Both the position numbers and the translations under genes were made by a program. A DNA stretch of 59,629 nucleotides from NCBI RefSeq assembly GCF_025464955.1, contig NZ_JAODNM010000179.1:1-59629 (forward strand), read 5' to 3'. Under the pieces are notes generated by a model. The model was not told where the DNA came from. It saw only the letters and a list, made by a program, of their open reading frames with translations, and ran no database searches. The DNA is from Amycolatopsis sp. Lineage in GTDB: Bacteria > Actinomycetota > Actinomycetes > Mycobacteriales > Pseudonocardiaceae. Shown here in pieces: positions 27,729 to 35,356 of this stretch (the stretch's first letter is position 1; each line of letters starts with the position of its first letter).

Positions 27729-27769
27729 ACAGGTACCTGTTCAACCATAGTCAATAGACAGGAGCCTGT
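27729..27769. promoter_or_regulatory. two ACAGGnnCCTGT palindromes between divergent regulators
   Basis: ACAGGTACCTGT at 27729-27740 and ACAGGAGCCTGT at 27758-27769 are near-identical 12-base dyads 29 bases apart (centre to centre), close to three helical turns. They fill the 72-base gap between the broken wHTH gene and the MarR gene and are probably the MarR-type operator for both. The second copy overlaps the leader just ahead of the GTG start. Confidence 0.7.
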
Positions 27770-27776
27770 CTATCTC

Positions 27777-28226
27777 GTGGACGAGAACTTCCCTACCCAG
27801 CCGTTGATCGGGCTTCTGCTCCGGCTGGCCTACCAGCACTACGCCCAGGACATCGATGTCGCGCTGCGCGAGGCGGGTTTCGGCGACATCCGGCCGGCCG
27901 CCGCGAACGTGTTCCCGTTCGTGTCGCCGGCCGGCATCACCGTCTCAGAACTCGCTGAGCTGGCCCACGTGCGCAAGCAGACCATGGCCCAGGCAGTCGA
28001 CCAACTCGAACGCACGGGCTACGTCGAACGCCGCCCGAACCCGCTCGACCGCCGCTCACAACTGGTGTTCCTCACCGAACGCGGCGCGTCGGTCACCCCG
28101 GTCACCCACGCGGCCGCCGAACGCGTGGAACAACAATGGGCGAGGCTGACAAGCCCAGAAGAGCTTGAGGTGCTACGCGCTGCCTTACAGCGCCTGCTGA
28201 CCGAATTCAAAGACCAGGACAAGTAG
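27777..28226 (+). CDS. MarR family transcriptional regulator
   Basis: The 149-residue protein has a MarR winged-helix core: GITVSELAELAHVRKQTMAQAVDQLERTGYVERRPNPLDRRSQLVFLTERG (positions about 58-108), including the wing motif PLDRRSQLV. Helices at both ends form the dimer interface. I chose GTG 27777 because coding resemblance begins there; the frame upstream belongs to the antisense of the broken regulator. It probably represses itself and the divergent gene through the paired palindromes. The ligand is unknown. Confidence 0.88.
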   Translation: MDENFPTQPLIGLLLRLAYQHYAQDIDVALREAGFGDIRPAAANVFPFVSPAGITVSELAELAHVRKQTMAQAVDQLERTGYVERRPNPLDRRSQLVFLTERGASVTPVTHAAAERVEQQWARLTSPEELEVLRAALQRLLTEFKDQDK

Positions 28227-28253
28227 TCGGATCCTGGCCACTGCCCGGGCCTC

Positions 28254-29258
28254 TTACAACCCGGGATATTCTGCGTGTAGATCGCCGCCGAAGAGTTTCC
28301 AGTAGAAGCTGTTCATTCTTGCTGCGGCCGGTGCATGCCGGGTCAGGATCGCGGCCACGGATGGCGGCACGTCATTCGGGATGTGGCCGGTGGCGCACCG
28401 GAGTACGTATTCGTTGCGGGTGGCGAATCCGCCGCCGGCCGGCATCTCCACCCCGCACAGCGTGGTCACCAGCCAATTCACCAGTCGCATGGCGGCGTAT
28501 CCGGCGTCGTGGGTGGCGTTGCGTTGGACGAAGTCGAGTTCGGCGGCCGACAGGTCGAAACGTGGTGACGTCACCAGTCCGAAGTCGGTGAGGTAGATCC
28601 GCTTGCCGTCGCTGCGCATGTTGCCGAAGTGCCCATCCATGTGCAGCAGCTCTCGGTCGCGCAGGAAGGCCACGATCTGCGACAACTGCTGCTCGAGCTG
28701 GCCGGCCTTGCCGGCCGGGTCTTTGTCCAGCCAGTCGAGTATCGGATGCGGGAGGTATTCGCAGAACAGCACGAGACTGCTCGATGCGGTGGCCAGCGCT
28801 TCGAGGCGGACGCGTACGGCTGGGCAGTCGTCCTGCGCGGCGACGGCTGTGTCGATATCGGCGTGCTCGGCGGCGATGGGAGCGCGGCCGGGCAGTACCC
28901 GCCAGTGGTAGAGCAGCGGGAACGACTCCGTCTCGCCGGCCAGAACCGCGTCGGTGACGATGATGTTCGCGGCCAGCTCGCGCCAGGCGTTGAACCCCGG
29001 GCCGCCCATGCCGTATTGGCAGAACATCGGCAGAGCGAACAGGTTCGCGGTGGAACGTGGCTGGGCGAGCTCCCGGTCGGTCAGCGGGATGCGCTTGACG
29101 AACACCGGCACGCCGTCTATATCGAGCGTGGCCGAGCCGCCGCCAACACCCACACTGCCGACCTTCGCCATGTCCACGAGCGCAGCCAGTTCGACGTCGT
29201 CGCGCGACGCGAGGAGGGTTGAGAGTTTCTCGTGCCGAGCACACCTGCCAGGCATCAT
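28254..29258 (-). CDS. protein-kinase-like phosphotransferase
   Basis: The 334-residue protein has kinase-fold marks: VPVFVKRIPL (candidate nucleotide-binding lysine strand), the catalytic loop LLHMDGHFGNMRS and the metal-binding IYLTDFGLVTS. Between them lie helices and a hinge-like ESFPLLYHWRVLPG. The catalytic-loop order HxDxHxxN resembles aminoglycoside/choline-kinase-like enzymes as much as eukaryotic-type kinases, so a small-molecule substrate is possible. Its ATGATG start overlaps the stop of the upstream AraC regulator, so the two are translationally coupled. Substrate unknown. Confidence 0.7.
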   Translation of the reverse strand: MMPGRCARHEKLSTLLASRDDVELAALVDMAKVGSVGVGGGSATLDIDGVPVFVKRIPLTDRELAQPRSTANLFALPMFCQYGMGGPGFNAWRELAANIIVTDAVLAGETESFPLLYHWRVLPGRAPIAAEHADIDTAVAAQDDCPAVRVRLEALATASSSLVLFCEYLPHPILDWLDKDPAGKAGQLEQQLSQIVAFLRDRELLHMDGHFGNMRSDGKRIYLTDFGLVTSPRFDLSAAELDFVQRNATHDAGYAAMRLVNWLVTTLCGVEMPAGGGFATRNEYVLRCATGHIPNDVPPSVAAILTRHAPAAARMNSFYWKLFGGDLHAEYPGL

Positions 29259-30004
29259 CGCGCAATCATCCCAGAGTTCCGACGCAGACGGGTGGCGAAG
29301 AACTCGCCAGGGGTGACGCCGGTCAGGTCCCGGCAGTCGCGGCTGAGGTGGGCTTGGTCGGCGTATCCGGCGTCGGCCGCGAGGGTGGCCAGGTCCGGGC
29401 TGAGACTCGCCTTGTCGATCGCCCGGGCCAGGCGCGCGACCCGTAGATAGGTCGCCGGGCCGTAGCCGACGGCGAGGGTGAACCGGCGGCGGAGCTGGCG
29501 TTCGCCGGTCGGGAGCCTGGACAGTGCGGCCGACACCCTGGGCACCCCGGCGGTCAGGGTCGCGATCAGTTCGTCCAGCTCACGATCCGGCTCGGCGCGG
29601 ACGTTCTCCGTGACGACATCGACCAGCGCCTCGGGCCGCGTGAGGAGGCGCTCGGCGGTGGGCCTGCCCCTGCGTCCCCACAGATCCGCCAGCTCGATGC
29701 GCTGATCCCTCAGCTCGTCGGCGGCGGCACCGAGCACCCGTGGCGCGTGCCCTGGCCGGAAGCGGATGCCGTGCAATTCCGTTTCGGCAGCCTCGTCGGC
29801 TTCGTCGGTGTGCCAGGCGTGGGTATCCGGCCCGGCGACGAAGACCCGGCCGCCGCCGACGATGAGATCCACGCAGCCGTCTGGCACGATCCGCTGGGGC
29901 CCGGAGCGCGCGGACCACCAGACGCAGCGCACGGAGCCGGCCAGGTGCTTCGGGGGCAGGGTTTCGCGATACACGGGGTCGATTCTGTCCGCCCGGTCCG
30001 ACAT
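29255..30004 (-). CDS. AraC family transcriptional regulator
   Basis: The protein (249 residues from ATG 30004) has an N-terminal sensor region with the segment RIVPDGCVDLIV common to a DUF6597-type AraC subgroup. A C-terminal AraC HTH pair reads YLRVARLARAIDKASLSPDLATLAADAGYADQAHLSRDCRDLTGVTPGEF. The open frame extends to 30190, but that part lacks coding character. Its stop overlaps the start of the kinase-like gene, which it may regulate. Confidence 0.88.
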   Translation of the reverse strand: MSDRADRIDPVYRETLPPKHLAGSVRCVWWSARSGPQRIVPDGCVDLIVGGGRVFVAGPDTHAWHTDEADEAAETELHGIRFRPGHAPRVLGAAADELRDQRIELADLWGRRGRPTAERLLTRPEALVDVVTENVRAEPDRELDELIATLTAGVPRVSAALSRLPTGERQLRRRFTLAVGYGPATYLRVARLARAIDKASLSPDLATLAADAGYADQAHLSRDCRDLTGVTPGEFFATRLRRNSGMIAR

Positions 30005-30168
30005 TCTCGCGGACAGAGACCGAGTGGTCACTGAGGAGCAAGGTTGGCAGCGCCCGAAAGGGTGAACGTTGAAAATTGCCGGAATTGTGGGTAACACGGA
30101 GTCAAGTTTTAACGAAAAACAGTCAACGTACTCGTGGGAAGTGCGCTCGAACGAGAGAAGACCTTGTG

Positions 30169-30666
30169 ATGGGTGTTCCTGCCGCGCCACCGTCGCCCAG
30201 TGCGCCGGAACCGGGCGGCTCCAGGAAACTTAAGCTGGTCTCTACCACTGTCGTCGCCGCGGGCGTGATCGCTCTGGTCCTCGCGCTGGCCGTCCAGGTC
30301 ATGCCGCAGGCCGGCGGATCGACTACGCACGGTAAGCCGACGGTCCCGGCACCGTCGGTCGAACCCGTCGCGGCCGCGGTGGCTTCGGTGACGCATTCGG
30401 TCATCTACGAGCTGCTGGGCGAAGACGGTGTCCGCGGCATCACCTACGTCGCGGACGGCGCGGCCATCGTGCAGGAGCGAACCGCGTCCACCCCCTGGAC
30501 CAAGTTGTTGCGGCGGGGCGGAAGCGCGGATGAAACCGAGTTCTACAGCGTCACGGCGCAGAACGTCGGCGGCGGCACCCTGCGCTGCCGGATCACCGTC
30601 GACGGCCAGGTCATCAGCGACGAATCGGCCAGCGGCGACCACGCCATGGTGACCTGCGCGAAATAA
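30169..30666 (+). CDS. MmpS-family membrane-anchored protein
   Basis: The 165-residue protein has a Pro/Ser-rich cytoplasmic lead, one transmembrane helix (STTVVAAGVIALVLALAVQVM, residues about 24-45) and an extracytoplasmic MmpS-like domain. That domain has VIYELLGEDGVRGITYVADG and the terminal Cys pair around LRCRITVDGQVISDE...VTCAK. MmpS proteins usually assist MmpL transporters, but no mmpL lies in the window, so it is an orphan. Either GTG 30166 or ATG 30169 can start it; a GAGAGAAG site is 9 bases upstream. Confidence 0.8.
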   Translation: MGVPAAPPSPSAPEPGGSRKLKLVSTTVVAAGVIALVLALAVQVMPQAGGSTTHGKPTVPAPSVEPVAAAVASVTHSVIYELLGEDGVRGITYVADGAAIVQERTASTPWTKLLRRGGSADETEFYSVTAQNVGGGTLRCRITVDGQVISDESASGDHAMVTCAK

Positions 30667-30670
30667 CACG

Positions 30671-30769
30671 TCACAGCACGCGGTAGATCTCGTATTCCAG
30701 CCGTCTCAGCCCGATGAGCCTGCCTCGGGCGACGAAGAGATTCTCGGCCAGCCAGCCGTATTCACCGGT
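30671..30769 (-). pseudogene. C-terminal fragment of an unidentified protein
   Basis: Reading leftwards, the frame gives TGEYGWLAENLFVARGRL followed by IGLRRLEYEIYRVL and a stop at 30671-30673. Composition and codon use look protein-like, yet no upstream continuation exists in this frame because sequence of an HxlR-type remnant begins at about 30775. It looks like the tail of a truncated gene. Family not recognised. Confidence 0.3.
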
Positions 30770-30774
30770 GGCCG

Positions 30775-30960
30775 ATGATGGCCGCGCTCGATCTGCTCGG
30801 CCGCCGCTGGACGCTGCGCGTCATCTGGGAACTTCAGCAGCAACCGGCCGGGTTCCGCGAACTCCGGCGCCGCTGCGACGGCATCTCCCGAGCGTGCTGA
30901 GTGAGCGCCTCCGCGGCCTGAGGGAGACCGGCATCGTCGACGGCGCCGTTGTCGGCCTGG
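30775..30960 (+). pseudogene. HxlR-type regulator remnant with frameshift
   Basis: From ATG 30775 the frame reads MMAALDLLGRRWTLRVIWELQ followed by QQPAGFRELRRRCDGIS, the start of the HxlR winged helix. It then fails at a C run; adding one C gives ISPSVLSERLRGLRETGIVD, the rest of the HxlR core, which is open in the next frame. The region after about 30960 no longer matches the family. Loss of one base, plus missing ends, points to a decayed gene. Confidence 0.65.
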
Positions 30961-31004
30961 GCCGGCGGCTGGTCGCGGCTCCTCGGCCAGCCGCGGGACA
31001 CGGC

Positions 31005-31688
31005 CTAGCCCAGCGGTGAATCCAGATGGGCGGTGTCGTTGAAACGCCGGATCTGCCAGTTGTCCCCGGACACCACGAGGTGCGAGATCGAGCCGTTGTT
31101 CGCGCCGAGGAAGGCGAACGGCGTCGACCCGCTGGCGTGAGCGAGGACCTGGCCGATCACTCCGCCGTGGGTGAACACCGCGACGCGCTGGTCGGGATGT
31201 GCGGCGGCGACCCGCTCGATGCCTCGCTGGACGCGCTCCGCGAAGGCGTCGGCCGCCTCCGCGCCGGGGATGACGTCCCAGCGCTGTTCGGTCCACAGCC
31301 GTTGCGCGGTCGGATGGTTCTCGCTGGTCAGCTTGCGGAACAGCGGGCCTTCCCAGTCACCGAGGTCGACCTCGTGCAGGTCGGGGTCGACCGCCGGGGT
31401 CAGCCCGAGCTTGGCGACCAGCGGCGCGGCCGTCTGCGCGGTCCGGCGGAGCCTGGTGACGTAGAGGGCGTCGAGCCGTTCCCCGGCCATCCTGCTACCG
31501 ACGCGCTCGGCGTGGTCGCGGCCTTCGGGGGCCAGATCGGGGTCTGCCTGGCCGAGGAGCATCGGCGGCGGGTTGCTTTCCCGGGCCGGCGCGGACTCGC
31601 CGTGGCGGATCAGGAAGATCTCGGTCGCGCCCGGCTCCGGGGCGAACCGGTGCTGGCGGTACTCGACTTCTTGCTCAGGTGTCGTCAC
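31005..31688 (-). CDS. histidine phosphatase family protein
   Basis: The 227-residue enzyme has the phosphohistidine motif FLIRHGESAPAR near residues 26-37, the conserved RLRRTAQTAAPL, the Glu in HEVDLGDWEG and the second His in VAVFTHGGVIGQVL. These are the residues of the phosphoglycerate-mutase/histidine-acid phosphatase superfamily. It removes phosphate from an unknown substrate, probably in the cytoplasm. It is 16 bases downstream of the antiporter gene on the same strand, so the two may share a transcript. Confidence 0.88.
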   Translation of the reverse strand: MTTPEQEVEYRQHRFAPEPGATEIFLIRHGESAPARESNPPPMLLGQADPDLAPEGRDHAERVGSRMAGERLDALYVTRLRRTAQTAAPLVAKLGLTPAVDPDLHEVDLGDWEGPLFRKLTSENHPTAQRLWTEQRWDVIPGAEAADAFAERVQRGIERVAAAHPDQRVAVFTHGGVIGQVLAHASGSTPFAFLGANNGSISHLVVSGDNWQIRRFNDTAHLDSPLG

Positions 31689-31704
31689 GTGTCCCGAGGT
31701 TAGT

Positions 31705-33564
31705 TCACCCCAGGGTCTTGTCCACGAAGCACCAGCGCCAGGTCTCGCCGGGTTCGAAGCTCCGCATCACCGGATGCAGGGTGTCGTGGAAGTGCCCGCT
31801 CGCGTGCCGCTTCGGCGAGGAGTCGCAGCACGCCACGTGTCCGCAGGTCAGGCACTTACGCAGGTGCACCCACTGGGAATCCTCGGCGAGGCACTCCTCG
31901 CAGGTGTCCGTCGCGCTGGGGATGGCGTCGTCGTTCGACTCGGTCAGGTGGTCACAGGCGCCCGCCGTCGCCGCCGGGGTCTTGAGCTCGCGCTGCTCGG
32001 CGATCGGCTTTTCGTCGAACTGGTCCAGCATGGACTCTTCGACGTCGAGCGACTCCAGCACCCGCCTCAGGACTTCGTCGTCCGCGGTCTTCGCGTCCCG
32101 CGCGACCAGCAGCTGTTTCCGTTCCGCTTCCAGCATCACCAGCCGGAGCCGGCGGTAGACGTCGCTCGGAGTCTCTTCCAGCGCGCTTTGCCTGCCGAGC
32201 TGCTCCCAGGCGGAGTCCGACCGCTGCTGCATCCGGTCGACCAGCCGCTTGACGACCTCGGGGGCATCTTCCGGGCGCTTGGCCTCGTTGAGCTTGGCGA
32301 GGCCTGCCCGGGTCATCTCGTGCATCACCGCGGCTTCTTGCAGCGCGTCGACAGCGGGGTCGGGGGAGGGCAGGTTGAGCTTGCGCACGAGGATGGGCAG
32401 GGAGGTGCCCTGCAGGATCAGCGTGCCGGCCACCACGACGAACGCGGCGAGCACGAGGACCGCTCGCTGCGGGGTGTCGGCAGGCAGGATGAACGCGGCG
32501 GCGAGGGTGACGACCCCGCGCATGCCTGCCCAGGCGATGACGGCCGAGTACGACCACGGCCACTTGTTGCCGTGGGCGATCCGCTTGGACACGCCGACGA
32601 TCACCATCCAGACGCACCGGGCGAGGATCGTGGCGGCGAGGATGGCCGCGCAGATCCCGATGAGCGCCCACGGACCGATGGCGGTCTCGTCCACCTCCAT
32701 GAGGATGCGCCGGACCTGCAGCCCGATCAGCAGGAAGACGATGTTCTCGAGCAGGAACTGGATGGTCTGCCAGTTCAGCCGGTTGGCGAGCCGGGACGCG
32801 CCGGACAGGATGCTCGGCGACTTGTGGCCGAGCAGCAGCCCGGCGATGACGACGGCGAGCACACCGGAGCCGTGGACGGCCTCCGCGGTCATGTACGCGA
32901 CGAACGGCACGGCGATCGACAGCGCGGTGTCGGTCGCCGGGTCGTCGAGGCGCTTGCGCAGCATCGCCGCCACCGCGCCCACGGCGAGCCCGATGACGAT
33001 GCCGCCTCCCGCCGCGAGCAGGAAGTCGCCCCCGATCTCCCACACGCTGACCGTGCCGGCGATCGACGCGATCGCGGTCCGCAGCGCGACCAGCGCCGCG
33101 GCGTCGTTGACCAGGCTCTCGCCTTCGAGCAGCCGGACGAGTTTGCGGGGGATGCCGACCCGGCGAGCGACGGCCGTCGCGGCGACCGCGTCCGGCGGCG
33201 CGACGATCGCGCCCAGCGCGAACCCGGCGGCCAGGCTCAGCCCGGGCACGACCAGCCAGGTGACGACGCCGACGACCAGCGTGGAGAACGCCACCAACCC
33301 GACCGACAGCAACGCGATCGGGCTTTTGAGCGCGCGGAAATCGACCAGCGAAGTCCTGATCGCGGTCGCGTACAGCAGGGGCGGCAACAGCCCGAGCAGG
33401 ACGACTTCCGGATCGAGGTGGTACTCGGGCACTCCAGGGATGTAGGAGGCCGCGACGCCGACGACGATCAAACACAGTGGCGGAGACCAGTCGAATCTCC
33501 GCGCTACCGCGGTGACGGCCAGGACGGCCACCACCAGCGCCACTATTTCCGCTGCTACATGCAC
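31705..33564 (-). CDS. CPA1-type Na+/H+ antiporter with C-terminal ZnF-UBP domain
   Basis: About 619 residues. The N-terminal ~400 residues form 12 or so helices with the antiporter signatures FALGAIVAPPDAVAATAVARR and LEGESLVNDAAALV. A long cytoplasmic helical region follows (about 410-540), rich in Glu/Arg and likely coiled. The last ~75 residues hold a UBP-type zinc finger: CEECLAEDSQWVHLRKCLTCGHVACCDSS...RHASGHFHDTLHPV...GETWRWC. The transporter should exchange H+ for Na+. The zinc finger may sense or bind a partner; in eukaryotes this fold binds the ubiquitin C-terminus. Start GTG 33564 is preferred over the upstream 33657 start because the extra 31 residues lack coding character. Confidence 0.85.
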   Translation of the reverse strand: MHVAAEIVALVVAVLAVTAVARRFDWSPPLCLIVVGVAASYIPGVPEYHLDPEVVLLGLLPPLLYATAIRTSLVDFRALKSPIALLSVGLVAFSTLVVGVVTWLVVPGLSLAAGFALGAIVAPPDAVAATAVARRVGIPRKLVRLLEGESLVNDAAALVALRTAIASIAGTVSVWEIGGDFLLAAGGGIVIGLAVGAVAAMLRKRLDDPATDTALSIAVPFVAYMTAEAVHGSGVLAVVIAGLLLGHKSPSILSGASRLANRLNWQTIQFLLENIVFLLIGLQVRRILMEVDETAIGPWALIGICAAILAATILARCVWMVIVGVSKRIAHGNKWPWSYSAVIAWAGMRGVVTLAAAFILPADTPQRAVLVLAAFVVVAGTLILQGTSLPILVRKLNLPSPDPAVDALQEAAVMHEMTRAGLAKLNEAKRPEDAPEVVKRLVDRMQQRSDSAWEQLGRQSALEETPSDVYRRLRLVMLEAERKQLLVARDAKTADDEVLRRVLESLDVEESMLDQFDEKPIAEQRELKTPAATAGACDHLTESNDDAIPSATDTCEECLAEDSQWVHLRKCLTCGHVACCDSSPKRHASGHFHDTLHPVMRSFEPGETWRWCFVDKTLG

Positions 33565-33742
33565 GGCATCATCATCCAGCCTGACAGCTCCGGCCACTCG
33601 CCCGCGTCGCACTACCGGGTGTCGAACGGGAAAACAAGGTCTCGCCTCCAGACACACCGACCCAGCACAATGGTCAGCGATGTCACCGAACGCCGCCGGT
33701 ACGTCGCTTCAGGTAACTCCTTTCGAGACAACGGAGAAAACC

Positions 33743-35347
33743 ATGAGCTTCCCCCGAATACGCCGCTCCAGGCTGGCGGTGGCGGCGTTGGCCGCACTGC
33801 TGCCGGTCGCGGCGCTCACCTCGGTCGCGGCCCCGGCGGCTACAGCGGCTACAGTCGCGGCAGTGCCTACCCCGTTCAGCAGCATCGTCCCGGCGCCGGC
33901 CAGTGCCACCCCGGCGAGTGGGGCTACCTATACGCTCGCTTCAGGCGCCGTGATCTCCACTGATGTGCCGGGCATCGGCGATTACCTCGCCGCGATCCTG
34001 CGCCGCTCAACGGGATACGCGCTTCCGGTGCACACGCCCGGCACGACGTCGGGCGGCATTTCGCTGCTGCTGTCGGGTGCGCCTGCCAGCGTCGGCGACC
34101 AGGGTTACCAGCTTGACGTCACCGCATCCGGGGTCACGGTCCGGGCGGGCAAGGCTGCCGGGTTGTTCTCCGGCGTGCAGACGCTCCTGCAGCTGCTGCC
34201 CGCGGCCGCACAGGGCGCCACGGTGGGCTCGGGGCCGTGGACGGTCACCGGCGGCAAGATCGTCGACTACCCGCGGTACGCCTACCGGGGCGCGATGCTC
34301 GACGTCGCCCGCCACTTCTTCACCGTAGCGCAGGTCAAGCGCTACATCGACCAGATCGCGCTGTACAAGGTCAACCAGTTCCACCTGCACCTGGCCGACG
34401 ACCAGGGTTGGCGCATCGCGATCAACGGCTGGGACCGGCTGACCACCTACGGCGGCAGCACCCAGGTCGGCGGCGGCTCGGGCGGTTACTACACGCAGGC
34501 GCAGTACTCCGACCTCGTCGCCTATGCCGCCCAGCGGTACATCACGGTGATCCCCGAGATCGACATGCCCGGGCACACCAACGCCGCCGAGGCTTCGTAC
34601 CCGGCGCAGCTCACCTGCGACGGCAAGGCTCCGCCGCTCTACACCGGCACCGACGTCGGCTTCAGCTCGTTGTGCACCAGCAAGGAGAGCACGTACCAGT
34701 TCCTCGACGCGGTGATCTCGCAGCTCGCGGCGCTGACCCCCGGGCCATACCTGCACATCGGCGGGGACGAGGCGAAGTCGACGAAGCCCGCGGACTACGT
34801 GGCGTTCGTCAACCGCGTCCAGCAGATCGTCGCCTCCCACGGCAAGACCTCGATCGGCTGGCACGAGGTCGCCAACGCGACGCTGCTGCCGTCGACGGTT
34901 CCGCAGTTCTGGGACACGACGACGTCCAACGCCGCGGTGGCCGCCGCGGCGAAGAACGGCTCGAAGATCCTCATGTCACCGGCGAACCTGACCTACCTGG
35001 ACATGAAATACACCAGCAGCACCAAGCTCGGCCAGGACTGGGCGGGGCTCACCGAGGTCAAGAAGGCCTACGACTGGAACCCCGGCGCGTACCTGAGCGG
35101 TGTCGGCGAGCAGTCGGTGCTCGGTATCGAAGCTCCACTGTGGACGGAGACGATCACGAGCAGCGCGGACATCGAGTACATGGCGTTCCCGCGGCTGGCC
35201 GCCCTGGCTGAGCTCGGCTGGTCGCCGCAGAGCACGCACAACTGGACGGCGTTCGGCAAGCGGCTCGCCGCTCAGGGTCCATTGTGGAAGGTGCTCGGTA
35301 TCGCGTACTACAAGTCCCCGCAGGTGTCCTGGCCTTCGGGGTCCTAA
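33743..35347 (+). CDS. secreted GH20 beta-N-acetylhexosaminidase
   Basis: The 534-residue enzyme has a signal peptide (AALAALLPVAALTSVAAPAATA, cleaved near residue 36), an N-terminal GH20b domain, and a GH20 TIM barrel beginning YAYRGAMLDVARHFFTVAQV. The catalytic Asp-Glu pair is near residues 342-343 in HIGGDEAKS, and a substrate tryptophan region ends the barrel (GIEAPLWTETI). It releases terminal N-acetylglucosamine or galactosamine, for example from chitin fragments or glycans. It begins at ATG 33743 with an ACGGAG site, opposite the antiporter across a short gap. Confidence 0.92.
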   Translation: MSFPRIRRSRLAVAALAALLPVAALTSVAAPAATAATVAAVPTPFSSIVPAPASATPASGATYTLASGAVISTDVPGIGDYLAAILRRSTGYALPVHTPGTTSGGISLLLSGAPASVGDQGYQLDVTASGVTVRAGKAAGLFSGVQTLLQLLPAAAQGATVGSGPWTVTGGKIVDYPRYAYRGAMLDVARHFFTVAQVKRYIDQIALYKVNQFHLHLADDQGWRIAINGWDRLTTYGGSTQVGGGSGGYYTQAQYSDLVAYAAQRYITVIPEIDMPGHTNAAEASYPAQLTCDGKAPPLYTGTDVGFSSLCTSKESTYQFLDAVISQLAALTPGPYLHIGGDEAKSTKPADYVAFVNRVQQIVASHGKTSIGWHEVANATLLPSTVPQFWDTTTSNAAVAAAAKNGSKILMSPANLTYLDMKYTSSTKLGQDWAGLTEVKKAYDWNPGAYLSGVGEQSVLGIEAPLWTETITSSADIEYMAFPRLAALAELGWSPQSTHNWTAFGKRLAAQGPLWKVLGIAYYKSPQVSWPSGS

Positions 35348-35356
35348 GCTCGAGGC

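Noticed and set aside
30714..31019. 101-codon ORF on the plus strand
   Set aside because: Its second half covers the out-of-frame continuation of the HxlR remnant and overlaps the phosphatase gene; its first half has no coding character, so it is described as a pseudogene instead.
31573..33963. 796-codon ORF on the plus strand
   Set aside because: Antisense to the histidine phosphatase and antiporter genes; repetitive His/Gln/Asp composition and no domain.
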